Shown one piece after another: positions 27,095 to 35,438 of a stretch of DNA of 64,000 nt. Under the pieces are notes generated by a model that searched no databases, was not told the DNA's origin, and saw only the letters and a list, made by a program, of their open reading frames with translations. Numbering within the stretch: the first letter of the stretch is position 1; each line of letters starts with the position of its first letter. Position numbers and translations under genes: made by a program. Origin of the DNA: Pseudonocardiales bacterium (GTDB lineage Bacteria; Actinomycetota; Actinomycetes; Mycobacteriales; Pseudonocardiaceae); contig JAHEXI010000003.1 of the NCBI GenBank assembly GCA_023252195.1, positions 310,001-374,000 of the forward strand, in the 5' to 3' direction.

Positions 27095-28892
27095 ACTCGA
27101 CCACACCGACATTTTCGTCGCTGAAAACGTCGCTCCTGTCGAGTTCACGACGATGCCCGACGGATGGGGCTTCGTCGTGGACGTAGCGGGGGCCGCGGAA
27201 GAGGGACGTTAGCGCGCCGAGTAGGGAGATGGCGATTGCAGTGAGGAACACGATGACCAGTCCGTGGTGGAATGAATCGGCGACCAGTTGCGGGAAGAAC
27301 TGCTTGCCGACCACCGTCGCGGCGTTGGCCGGGGGGAGTTGGGCTAGCACCTGCGGGCCGAGGATCTTCTGCATCGGGTTGTAGCCGAGGAACGCGGCGA
27401 ACAACGTGCCGACCGGTGGCAGGTTCGCGACGTTGGTGGCCACGTTGGCCGGGACGTTCTGCTGAGTCAGGCCGGAGAACAAGGCTGCGGGCATGGTGGC
27501 GGCGAGGCCGGCGATCAGCGTGGAGAAGAAGACGCCGATCGACAGCGCCATTCCGGAGTTCTGCAAGGTGCTCAGCATGCCGCTGCCCGCCCCGCGCTGG
27601 TCCGGGGGCAGGCTGTTCATCACGCCGGTCATGTTGGGGGAGGCGAACAGGCCGGCGCCGATGCCGCTGACGAACAGGATCACCGCGAACTGCCAGTAGA
27701 CGAAGTCGGTCGGCAACGCCAGCAGCGCGCCGAAGGTGACGGCGACGATCACCAGGCCGCCGGTCGCGAACATGCGCGCGCCGAACCGGTCGGACAGCCA
27801 GCCCGCCACCGGCGCGGCGCCGAGGAATCCGACGGTCAGCGGGACCATGTAGATCGCCGACCATAGCGGCGTCTCGGAATAGTCGTAGCCGTGCAGCGGT
27901 AGCCAGATGCCCTGCAACCAGATGATGAGCATGAACTGCAGGCCGCCGCGGCTCAGCGAGCTCATCAGGGTCGCCACATTGCCGAACGCGAACGCCGGGA
28001 TGCGGAACAGTCGAAGGTTGAACATCGGCTGGTCAACCCGGGTCTCGATAATGCAGAATGCGCCGAGCGTCAGCACGCCGAGAATGAGGCAACCAAGCAC
28101 GAACGGGTTCGTCCATCCCTCGGCGTGCCCGCCGTAGGGCTGGATGACGTAGATGATCCCGACCAGCAGCAGGATCAGCCCGATGGCGAAGGTGATGTTG
28201 CCCGGCCAGTCGATCTTGTGCGCCCGGCGGATGTTCGTGCTGTGCAGGCTGAGGTAAGCCCAGATCGTGCCGATGACGCCGAAGGGGACGCTGATCCAGA
28301 AAACCAGCCGCCAGTCGACCTCGGAGAGCACACCGCCGACGAGCAGGCCGATGAACGAACCGCCGATCGCCGCCACGGCGTTGATGCCCACCGCGAGACC
28401 CCGCCGATCAGCGGAAAAGGCGTCGGTGAGGATCGCCGTGGCGTTGGCCATCAGCATCGCGCCACCGATGCCCTGCAGGACCCGAACGATGATCAGCCAC
28501 ATCGCGCCGCCGCCGCCATCCAGCGGGTCCACCGCCAGCAGGATCGAAGCGACGGTGAACACGGCGAACCCGGCGTTGTAGATCTTCGCGCGCCCATACA
28601 TGTCACCGAGGCGGCCGAGGGTGACCACCAGCACCGCGGTGACCAGCATGTAGCCCATGATCATCCACAGCAGGTAGCTGATGTTGCCCGGCTGGAGCGG
28701 GTCGATGTGGATCCCGCGGAAGATCGCCGGCAGCGAGATGAGCACGATCGAGGAGTTCATCGTCGCCATCAGCACGCCGAGGGTGGTGTTCGACAGCGCG
28801 ACCCACTTGTAGCTGGGCGAGTCCGGGCCGGCCCATCTGCGGCGCAGGCCGGGTGCCTCAGGTCCGGCGGTGCTCGTCTCGATCGGGGGCAT
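27027..28892 (-). CDS. MFS transporter, DHA2-like, 621 residues
   Basis: ATG 28892 is preceded by GAGGAGCG. There are about 14 hydrophobic helices, with [15 protein letters not shown] as motif A and [20 protein letters not shown] as the DHA2 motif C region. An unusually long polar loop sits near residues 470-540 ([17 protein letters not shown]), before the last helix. After the last helix a 50-residue polar tail (starting [11 protein letters not shown]) reads through a long palindrome into the tetR end. That tail is probably not conserved. Function is likely export of a hydrophobic compound. Confidence 0.88.
   Translation of the reverse strand: MPPIETSTAGPEAPGLRRRWAGPDSPSYKWVALSNTTLGVLMATMNSSIVLISLPAIFRGIHIDPLQPGNISYLLWMIMGYMLVTAVLVVTLGRLGDMYGRAKIYNAGFAVFTVASILLAVDPLDGGGGAMWLIIVRVLQGIGGAMLMANATAILTDAFSADRRGLAVGINAVAAIGGSFIGLLVGGVLSEVDWRLVFWISVPFGVIGTIWAYLSLHSTNIRRAHKIDWPGNITFAIGLILLLVGIIYVIQPYGGHAEGWTNPFVLGCLILGVLTLGAFCIIETRVDQPMFNLRLFRIPAFAFGNVATLMSSLSRGGLQFMLIIWLQGIWLPLHGYDYSETPLWSAIYMVPLTVGFLGAAPVAGWLSDRFGARMFATGGLVIVAVTFGALLALPTDFVYWQFAVILFVSGIGAGLFASPNMTGVMNSLPPDQRGAGSGMLSTLQNSGMALSIGVFFSTLIAGLAATMPAALFSGLTQQNVPANVATNVANLPPVGTLFAAFLGYNPMQKILGPQVLAQLPPANAATVVGKQFFPQLVADSFHHGLVIVFLTAIAISLLGALTSLFRGPRYVHDEAPSVGHRRELDRSDVFSDENVGVVEFTTPDPRFLARVVKQRGGVARR
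27089..27150. terminator. 62-bp two-stem palindrome between converging tetR and MFS genes
   Basis: Outer arms TCGTGAACTCGAC (27089-27101) and GTCGAGTTCACGA (27138-27150) pair perfectly. An inner stem GACATTTTC/GAAAACGTC (one mismatch) lies within them. It overlaps the tetR stop and lies inside the last codons of the MFS gene, so it can act as a bidirectional terminator. Confidence 0.65.
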
Positions 28893-28973
28893 CGGTTGCG
28901 CTCCTCTCGGAAGCGGTGGCGGGGCGGGAGTGGCTAGAGCGCTGAGAGTGGCGCCTACACCAACATAAGCAGA

Positions 28974-28994
28974 GAAGTTGTATGGCGCAACTAA
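28974..28994 (-). promoter_or_regulatory. Putative shared operator, copy upstream of the second MFS gene
   Basis: On the minus strand it reads TTAGTTGCGCCATACAAC, an imperfect dyad. It matches the site at 29338-29358 (TTAGTTGCGTGAAGCAAC). It lies about 82 bp before the start codon of the 621-residue MFS gene, in promoter range. Confidence 0.55.
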
Positions 28995-29030
28995 GCTTTG
29001 CGGCCTGAGCAGGTTGCTACGTCACCGACG

Positions 29031-29287
29031 TCAGCGGGCCAACCGGCCGAGCAGGGCGGAGGCGATACTGATCATCACCATTGAGGCCAGGATCAGGACG
29101 CCGAAGTCCAGTCCCAGTCCAGCAGCGTCGTGATCATGCGGATCGTGGTGGTCTTGCCGGCACCGTTGGGTCCCAGCAGCCCGAACACCGCTCCAGCGAC
29201 GACTGCCAGGTCAACCCCGTCCACCGCGACCGTGTCACCGAAACGGTGCCGGATCGCGGTACCGCGCACGGCAAGCGGGGCAGTCAT
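29031..29287 (-). pseudogene. Collapsed Drr-type ABC exporter (ATPase start joined to permease end)
   Basis: ATG 29287 starts an ABC ATPase in normal fashion ([21 protein letters not shown]), with Walker [16 protein letters not shown]. It is cut after ITTLLD and stops at 29093. Overlapping in another frame, the sequence ends as a DrrB-like permease does ([20 protein letters not shown]), stopping at 29031. An internal deletion of probably about 1.6 kb would explain this. The product cannot be functional. DrrAB pumps export antibiotics in actinomycetes. Confidence 0.75.
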
Positions 29288-29337
29288 CGCAGGTCCCCTC
29301 CGATCCGGGTTGCAGTGCCGGCGGGGTCAAGCTTATG

Positions 29338-29358
29338 TTAGTTGCGTGAAGCAACCAA
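29338..29358 (+). promoter_or_regulatory. Putative shared operator, copy upstream of the third MFS gene
   Basis: TTAGTTGCGTGAAGCAACCAA contains the dyad GTTGC-N5-GCAAC. It lies between the Drr remnant (minus strand, 51 bp away) and the third MFS gene (53 bp before its start), so it could serve both. The related site is at 28974-28994. Confidence 0.55.
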
Positions 29359-29410
29359 ACACGTTCATGCCGTGGGCGGGTATCTACTGCACAACCAGGC
29401 TGACGTTCCG

Positions 29411-31261
29411 ATGACGATCGACGCGGAGCGCGAGGTCAGCATTCCTCCCGCGGCGCGGCCGGCTGGGGGTGTGGCTGCCCGGCAGGGTGCCGGGGCGGGC
29501 TGGGGATTGCCACTGCTGGTGCTGATCATTGGATCGTTCATGTCGATCCTGGACACCAGCATCGTCAACGTCGCCATCCTCACCATTCAGAACGAGTTCG
29601 GAGCGACCACCGACGACGTGCAGTGGGTGGTCACGGGCTACACGTTGGCGCTGGGCGTAGTAGTACCGACCAGCGCGTGGTTGGGGGATCGCTTCGGGTT
29701 GAGCCGGATGTACAAGGTGGCGATGCTGGCGTTCGCCGCTGGGTCGGCGCTGTGCGGGCTGGCCTGGGACCTCAACAGTCTGGTGATCTTCCGGATCGTG
29801 CAGGCGATTCCGGGCGGGCTCCTCCCGGTGCTGGCACTGTCGATCTTGTACCGGATCGTGCCGCGGGAGAAGATCGGCGCCGCGATGGGTTTGTATGGCC
29901 TAGGGGTCGTGGTCGCCCCGGCGATCGGGCCCACCATCGGGGGGTATCTGGTCGAGTACGTCAACTGGCGGCTGATCTTCTACATCAACGTGCCGATCGG
30001 GATCCTGGGCGCGGTGGCCGCGGCGCTGGTGTTGCCACGATTCTCCAGGGTGGCGGGGCGCCGTTTCGACGTGCAGGGTTTTGTCACCGTGGCGGGCGGC
30101 TTGTTTTCGCTGCTGCTGGCGCTGTCGGAAGGTGCGTCCTGGGGGTGGTATTCCTACCGAGTCTTGGTTTTGCTCACTGTCAGCGTGCTGAGCTTGGCGT
30201 TGTTCGTGGTGATCGAGATGGAGGTCGCCGAGCCGCTGCTGGATATCCGGGTGTTCCGGTACTGGCCATTCACCAACTCACTGCTGTTGATCGCGGTGTT
30301 GATGATCGGACTGTTCGGAGTGCTGTTCTACATCCCGTTGTTCCTGCAGGAGGTTCAGGGTCTGGGCGCCTTCGACGCCGGACTCACGTTGTTGCCCCAG
30401 GCCGTGGTGATGGGGGTGCTGATGCCGATCGCCGGGCGGGTCTATGACCGCATCGGGCCCCGCTGGCCGGCCTTCATCGGACTGACGATCGTGGCCGCAG
30501 CTACCTACCTGATGCACAACTTGGCTGTCGACACTTCCCGTGAGCAGCTGGTGTTGTGGCTGATGCTGCGGGCCGCCGGTTTGGGTCTGGCGATGATGCC
30601 GATCATGGCTGGGGGCATCGCGGTCATCCCCGCAGCCCAGGTCAGTGCCGCGAGCGCGTTTAACAACGTGGCGCAACGAACCGCAGGCGCGCTGGGTATC
30701 GCGGTGCTCACCGCCATCCTGACCACCCAACAGGCTCAGCAGTTGGCCGGGCGGGCGGCCCTGTTGCCCGCCGACACGGTCACCCCGCACCTGGGCGGCC
30801 CGGCTGTCCCTGATTGGGTCGGTGCTTACGCCCTCTACCAGCAGACTCAGTTGCAGGTGTTCGTTGCAGGGCTGGATGACCTCTTCCTGATCGCCGCCGG
30901 TCTCAGCGCCCTGGGCGCGCTGGGGGCGCTGCTGCTGCGGTCCGGGCCCGCTCCCGCGACCCCAGCCACTCTCGTCCCGCGCCAACAGGCAACCACGGCA
31001 CCCGCCAAGGGCGATCCGGGCGCGAACGGTGCAGTGGCGAACGGTGCAGTGGCGAACGGCGCGGTTGGGAACGGCGCGGTTGGGAACGGCGCGGTTGGGA
31101 ACGGCGCGGTTGGGAACGGCGCGGTTGGGAACGGCGCGGTTGCGAACGGGCGCAACCGGATCCGCCCTCATACGGCCAACGGCGCGGACAGCCACAGCCG
31201 AACCCGGCAGGCCGACGAGCCGCTCGACGTCGAACGCGGCGCTCGTCCCCGGGACACCTGA
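29411..31261 (+). CDS. MFS transporter, DHA2/EmrB-like, with repetitive C-terminal tail
   Basis: 616 residues from ATG 29411 (MTIDAEREVSIPP). The ribosome site is weak, and no better ATG is present. Fourteen helices are visible, with SFMSILDTSIVNVAILTIQ in helix 1, WLGDRFGLSRMYK as motif A and GGYLVEYVNWRLIFYINVPIG as motif C. After the last helix the protein has a 110-residue hydrophilic tail containing NGAVG/NGAVA pentapeptide repeats. Export function is likely and the substrate is unknown. It diverges from the Drr remnant. Confidence 0.88.
   Translation: MTIDAEREVSIPPAARPAGGVAARQGAGAGWGLPLLVLIIGSFMSILDTSIVNVAILTIQNEFGATTDDVQWVVTGYTLALGVVVPTSAWLGDRFGLSRMYKVAMLAFAAGSALCGLAWDLNSLVIFRIVQAIPGGLLPVLALSILYRIVPREKIGAAMGLYGLGVVVAPAIGPTIGGYLVEYVNWRLIFYINVPIGILGAVAAALVLPRFSRVAGRRFDVQGFVTVAGGLFSLLLALSEGASWGWYSYRVLVLLTVSVLSLALFVVIEMEVAEPLLDIRVFRYWPFTNSLLLIAVLMIGLFGVLFYIPLFLQEVQGLGAFDAGLTLLPQAVVMGVLMPIAGRVYDRIGPRWPAFIGLTIVAAATYLMHNLAVDTSREQLVLWLMLRAAGLGLAMMPIMAGGIAVIPAAQVSAASAFNNVAQRTAGALGIAVLTAILTTQQAQQLAGRAALLPADTVTPHLGGPAVPDWVGAYALYQQTQLQVFVAGLDDLFLIAAGLSALGALGALLLRSGPAPATPATLVPRQQATTAPAKGDPGANGAVANGAVANGAVGNGAVGNGAVGNGAVGNGAVGNGAVANGRNRIRPHTANGADSHSRTRQADEPLDVERGARPRDT
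31022..31149 (+). repeat. 15-bp minisatellite inside the MFS gene
   Basis: About 8.5 copies of a 15-bp unit (consensus GGGAACGGCGCGGTT, with GCGAACGGTGCAGTG variants at the left) encode the pentapeptides NGAVG and NGAVA. Five consecutive units are identical, which points to recent slippage. The unit length keeps the frame. Confidence 0.9.
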
Positions 31262-31564
31262 CCGGGGCGAGCTGAGCTCGAGTACATCCTCGCAAGCCTC
31301 GGCGGTGAGCTTCGCTCCCTGACAGATCTGCCTGCGTCGAGTTCGACACGAACTTGTGAGCCCTTAGCGACGTGCCGTAGATGTAACTTTGGCCGAAATG
31401 CGGGGCGTGGGTTTCACCACAGCATGAGATCTAAACCGGTTCCTATTCGTCACAGAACGTGACATGAATCGTCACGCACTAGTGGCTAAGGCGTCCACCG
31501 TTTGCCCGGTCCAGAACCCCACATCGCACTATGAAACGCAAAAGATCGGAGTAAGATGTGATGA
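31262..31564. other. Intergenic region with a dyad
   Basis: About 300 bp without a gene. GTCAC-AGAAC-GTGAC at 31449-31463 is a perfect 5-bp dyad, followed by a further GTCAC at 31470-31474. It lies 100 bp before the DUF4383 start and could be an operator. Nothing else is seen. Confidence 0.4.
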
Positions 31565-32227
31565 ATGTTACAGTCCCCGCCTGGGGGTCGGCTGGACCTC
31601 GTGCACCGTATCGGAGCGGCGGTGCTGGGTGCCGGGTTGTGCCTATTCGGCATCCTGGGTTTCGTCGACCGGCTTAAGTTCCTCGCTCTTCACGGCAAAG
31701 TCGTGCTCGGGCTGGCCTCGAACGGCTTGCTGTCAACGATCTCGGTCGTCGTCGGCGTGGTTCTCATCGGTGCCGCGTTGCGCGGTGGTCGGGTCTCCTC
31801 GACGATCACGGTGGTAGTGGGGTTGCTGTTCCTGCTCTCCGGCATCGTGAACCTGGCCGTGCTGGACACCAAGTTCAACCTGCTGGCGTTCCGGCTGTCG
31901 AACGTGGTTTTCAGCGTCATCGCCGGGATGCTCCTGTTGTTCCTTGGCGCCTACGGTCGGTTCAGCGGCGGCTTGTCGGCGGATAATCCCTACTACCAGC
32001 GTCGGCATCACGAGGACGCGGATTCTTGGAAAGATCACGACCACGACGATGAGGATGACCGGTTGCTGACCGCGGAGTTGGCGGTCGCGGCAGGTCATGC
32101 CACGCCGCAGCAGGAGCTGCTGGTGCATGAAGACGCGCAGCGCCGCGTGAACGAGGCGCACCGCCGCGCCTGGGAGCTCTATGAAAGTCGCCTGATCAGC
32201 GACAATGGCGTGAAGCGAATACCCTGA
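31565..32227 (+). CDS. DUF4383 membrane protein
   Basis: 220 residues from ATG 31565. Four hydrophobic segments lie in the first 135 residues (RIGAAVLGAGLCLFGILGF; LLSTISVVVGVVLIGAAL; STITVVVGLLFLLSGIVNL; VVFSVIAGMLLLFLGAYG), matching the DUF4383 layout. A His/Asp-rich cytoplasmic stretch (DHDHDDEDD) follows, then a helical tail. It is a common actinobacterial protein without known function. The His/Asp cluster could bind metal, which is inference. Confidence 0.78.
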   Translation: MLQSPPGGRLDLVHRIGAAVLGAGLCLFGILGFVDRLKFLALHGKVVLGLASNGLLSTISVVVGVVLIGAALRGGRVSSTITVVVGLLFLLSGIVNLAVLDTKFNLLAFRLSNVVFSVIAGMLLLFLGAYGRFSGGLSADNPYYQRRHHEDADSWKDHDHDDEDDRLLTAELAVAAGHATPQQELLVHEDAQRRVNEAHRRAWELYESRLISDNGVKRIP

Positions 32228-32504
32228 CCGCCCAGCACCGTCGGTGCGTCTAAGGGCGAGCGGGCGTCCGATGCTCCCTACTTAGGGTCGTCCTCAGCGC
32301 AGTGGCGCACCAGCTACGTGAGCATGGCGCGTATTTCGTTCGCGGGTGGCAATCACGAAATCTGGCGTTGCGGCTGCGGCCAGCATCAGAGCGCGGTGCC
32401 TCGCCATGGCGACGGGTCATCGTATGTCCCGACGCATGGCGTCTGGCAGTGGAGGCGCGCACTGTGCAGGCACAGGTCGACGAGCTGATTCGCAGCGCGG
32501 CGGC

Positions 32505-33375
32505 TACTCGAAGGCAGGCCGCACGGCGGCTCGTGGGTACCGACGAGGACGAGCCGCTGCTACTGGCTGCACTGTGTAAGGTGGGGCGGACGTCGAGATC
32601 GTGGCTTGGGACGACCCCATCGCCGACTGGAGCGCGTTCGACCTGGCGGTGGTGCGCTCGACCTGGGACTACGCCCTGCGCTGTGACGCGTTCCTTGCCT
32701 GAGCCACAGCAGCAGGCGGACGGACCCGGTTGCGCAACGGCCCCGACGTGCTCGCGTGGAACTCCGACAAGACGTATCTGCGAGAGCTGGCCGTCGCCGG
32801 TGTGCCGGTGGTACCGACCACGTTCCTGACACCGGACGACGAAAGCGCGGCTCCCGGCGGTCGATGGCGGCTCCGTGGTGAAGCCTTCGGTGTCGGCGGG
32901 CAGCCGGGACACGGCCCGCTACGCCGCCAGCGAGATGGCTGCCGCGCGAGACCACGCCCAACGGTTGCTCGAGGCGGGGCGCACGGTGCTGGTGCAGCCG
33001 TATCAGGACAGCGTCGACATCCGAGGTGAGACCGCGCTGATGTTCGTCAACGGGCGGTTCAGCCACGCCGCTCGCAAGGCTGCCCTGCTCGCAGTGGGGC
33101 GGCCACCGACAACGGAGCAGGTGTTTGTGACCGGGACGATGACCGCGGCGGACCCGACCACCGCGGAATGGAACGTGGCTGAGGCCGTCCTGGCGGCCAC
33201 GCCCTTCGCGCCAGCCGAGCTGCTCTACGCCCGGGTCGACCTGATCGAGGGTTCGGACGGGAGGCCGCTGCTGTTGGAGCTCGAGCTCGTCGAACCCTCG
33301 ATGTTCCTTTCCTACGCGCCGGCACAAGCCGGGTCCCAGTTCGCAGCGGCGATCACAGCAGCGGCCGTCGCATGA
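32505..33375 (+). pseudogene. ATP-grasp domain protein broken by frameshifts
   Basis: Pieces of one ATP-grasp protein lie in successive frames: GTDEDEPLLLAAL near 32540, VEIVAWDDPIADWSAFDLAVVRSTWDY near 32595-32680, RLRNGPDVLAWNSDKTYLRELAVAGVPVVPTTF near 32730-32830, and the ATP-binding core VVKPSVSAGSRDTARY to the C-terminus (32877-33375). At least three frame changes and a stop at 32700 interrupt it. The order and content match actinobacterial RimK-like ATP-grasp proteins. The last open piece (166 residues) lacks the N-terminal fold. Confidence 0.75.
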
Positions 33376-33411
33376 GCAACCCCACATCTGGCTACCTAAC
33401 GGAGTGTGTCT

Positions 33412-33784
33412 GTGAGTAACCATGACGATGTGGTGATCCGTCGCGCCACCGCATCGGATTTAGCAGCTATCGTCGCGCTGCTGGTGGACGACGAGATCGG
33501 CGCCGGTCGCGAGTCGTCAGATGACCTCACGCCGTATCAGCGTACGTTCGATGTCATCGAGGCGGATAAGCACGAGTTGCTCGTCGTCGCCGAACGCAAC
33601 GGCGAGGTCATCGGCACGTTGCAGCTGTCGCTACTGCTCGGCCTATCCAGGAGAGGGGCTTTCCGCGCACCGGTTCTACGAGAAGGCCGGATTCACGGCA
33701 ACGCACGAAGGGCTCAAGCTGACGCAACGATTGATCAGCCAGTCGCAACGTGCAGAACGAAGTTGGCGTCGGTTTGATTTGTAG
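33412..33784 (+). pseudogene. GNAT acetyltransferase with internal deletion
   Basis: GTG 33412 (GGAG at 33401) begins a normal GNAT domain (VVIRRATASDLAAIVALLVDDEIGAGRE, then ELLVVAERNGEVIGTLQLSLL) up to LGLSRRG near 33657. Sequence then continues in another frame with the family's last strand and helix (LSAHRFYEKAGFTATHEGLKLTQ). The central acetyl-CoA-binding loop (about 40-50 residues) is missing and the frame is shifted. The enzyme cannot be active. Confidence 0.75.
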
Positions 33785-34277
33785 CTTGCACGCTGGCATC
33801 GCCGTGGGCATTAGCATAGGCTCCTGAACCGCCCGTGATCGGATACGTGAGGGTTTGGCCACCGCCACCGAACAGGGCGGCACCGTCGAGCAGGCCTTGG
33901 GTCGTGATCTGTCCACGACTGAGGACGAAGATGGCGGTGCAGAGGACCTCGCCAGTCGTCGTGGCGTTCCCACCGACCGTGGTGCAGTGACCTCCGGCTC
34001 GCCCGACCTTCGGTCCGCCCGCATGGTCGAACAAGTCGCCCGAGAAGATGAACTCGTCTCCCGGGCCCTGTCCTTGAGCACCGAGATCCAAGGTCGCCTG
34101 CTGCGTGTCGTGTTCGAAGAACCGGAGCGTCGTGACGCTGGCCGCGCTCCGGCCGGGTGCCTGTCCCTGACCGCAGGCCATCAGCGTGGGCAGCACCAGA
34201 GTAGAAAGAAAGGAGGCAACTCCAGCTTTTCTCAGCCACAGCGCTCTCTTTCGATCCGCACCTGAGTCGGATGACAT
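33735..34277 (-). CDS. Lipoprotein with allene-oxide-cyclase-like barrel domain
   Basis: 180 residues from ATG 34277 with GGGAGGTGG upstream. A signal peptide ends at lipobox LPTLMACGQ. The mature part (TLRFFEHDTQQATLDLG, GDEFIFSGDLFDHAGGPKVGRAGGHCT, ITTQGLLDGAALFGG, ITGGSGAYANAHGDASVQ) matches the AOC/dirigent-like barrel proteins widespread in actinomycetes. No enzymatic role is established for bacterial members. Its end overlaps the converging GNAT remnant. Confidence 0.75.
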   Translation of the reverse strand: MSSDSGADRKRALWLRKAGVASFLSTLVLPTLMACGQGQAPGRSAASVTTLRFFEHDTQQATLDLGAQGQGPGDEFIFSGDLFDHAGGPKVGRAGGHCTTVGGNATTTGEVLCTAIFVLSRGQITTQGLLDGAALFGGGGQTLTYPITGGSGAYANAHGDASVQATNQTDANFVLHVATG

Positions 34278-34368
34278 CAGCCACCTCCCGAAATCCAGTC
34301 AAGACAGTCGGCACAGCCAATCAGACTAGCCACCGATCAGAGCCGATGGTGACCGCAACGGGCCCCGA

Positions 34369-34842
34369 CTACCCGGCAGCGGCAAGTGCAGCAACCAGGG
34401 ACCGGGCGTGCAGGCGCAGCACGCCGGTGGCAACGTTGACGGTTCCAGTAAAGCCGAACATCGTGTGGGCGAGATCGCTGAGCTCGGGGACCGCGGTCTG
34501 CATGGTGAGCACACCGTGCAGGTTCAGCTCGACGTCGGGCCACTGAAAGTCCGGGTCCGTCAGGGTTTGCAGGGGCGGCATCTCGAAGGGTGCAGTGATG
34601 TAGCCCTGGGCGTGTGCAGCAATGATGTTTCCCACTGGGGTGGTGATCCGCTCGTGGGCGTCGATCACGCTGACCCCGTCGTGACGGACGAGCAGGTAGT
34701 CGACTCCAGTGATCGACGCGCCACTCAACTCACCTTCCACGACGGTGCCCTTGAAGGCGACGTCGAGCCGAAGGCCTTCGGTGACGAGGCCGATGGGCAG
34801 GATCGAGGTGAGGGTGGCATCGAACCCGTAACTGTCCAGCAT
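34369..34842 (-). CDS. DUF3237 protein
   Basis: 157 residues from ATG 34842 (MLDSYGFDATLTSILPIG), preceded by GGGAG; the longer open frame has no ribosome site. The pattern GTVVEGELSGASITGVDYLLVRHDGVSVIDAHERITTPVG...AHAQGYIT fits DUF3237, a single beta-barrel domain. The function of the family is unknown. It lies between an AOC-like lipoprotein and a broken SnoaL gene on the same strand. Confidence 0.72.
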   Translation of the reverse strand: MLDSYGFDATLTSILPIGLVTEGLRLDVAFKGTVVEGELSGASITGVDYLLVRHDGVSVIDAHERITTPVGNIIAAHAQGYITAPFEMPPLQTLTDPDFQWPDVELNLHGVLTMQTAVPELSDLAHTMFGFTGTVNVATGVLRLHARSLVAALAAAG

Positions 34843-34891
34843 GGGATCTCCCGGTGGCTGTGTTGATCGCCGCATAACCGTGGACGATTGG

Positions 34892-35303
34892 CTACTCGGA
34901 GGCGAATGGATTGTCGATGACGAAAAGCCAGCGCCCGTCTGACTGGCGACGAAGGACGCCCGAACAAGTGCCTCCAAGCGCCATCGGATTGCCCTCAGGA
35001 TCGTTGCACTCCATCTTCCATGTAGAGGATTCGAGTGCGAGGTCCCCGACCTGATGGAGGCTGGTCATCTTGAGTTCGAAGCTTGGCTTCGTGGCCAGGA
35101 AACTGGCGAACACCTCCCGGAGAGAATCGGTACCGGTAGCCACCTGCCCGGGCGACGGAACGAACACCGCATCGGACTCGTACAGACTGACCAGCCCCTC
35201 GAGGTCGGTTCGCGTTGAACGCATCCTGAAACACTCTGTCGTATTCATAGAGGTCATCGATTTGGATGGCACTCGGTGCGGTGACGCTACTGGTCGTTGC
35301 CAT
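34892..35303 (-). pseudogene. SnoaL/NTF2-like gene with one frameshift
   Basis: ATG 35303 (GGGAAG upstream) reads MATTSSVTAPSAIQIDDLYEYDRVFQDAFNA, then the frame must change near 35215 to continue TDLEGLVSLYESDAVFVPSPGQVATG and on to a normal C-terminus (GRWLFVIDNPFASE). The two parts join into one plausible NTF2-fold (DUF4440/SnoaL) protein of about 137 residues. A single-base indel explains the break, and a sequencing error cannot be excluded. Confidence 0.7.
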
Positions 35304-35438
35304 GTCACACTTCCCTATCGTTGCCGGGCGCACTTTCGGTGCCACTGAGTAGGTTCTGATCGTGGCTCGGCGGCGCGGGGCGTACATCAGCCATCCGACC
35401 TATATCCGCGGCAGCGCAGGTCAGGGTGTGGCGGTTCG

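Noticed and set aside
31022-31149. CRISPR-like repeat
   Set aside because: Units are contiguous 15-mers inside a coding frame, with no spacers.
32250-32912. 220-residue minus-strand frame
   Set aside because: It is antisense to the ATP-grasp remnant and has no recognisable motif.
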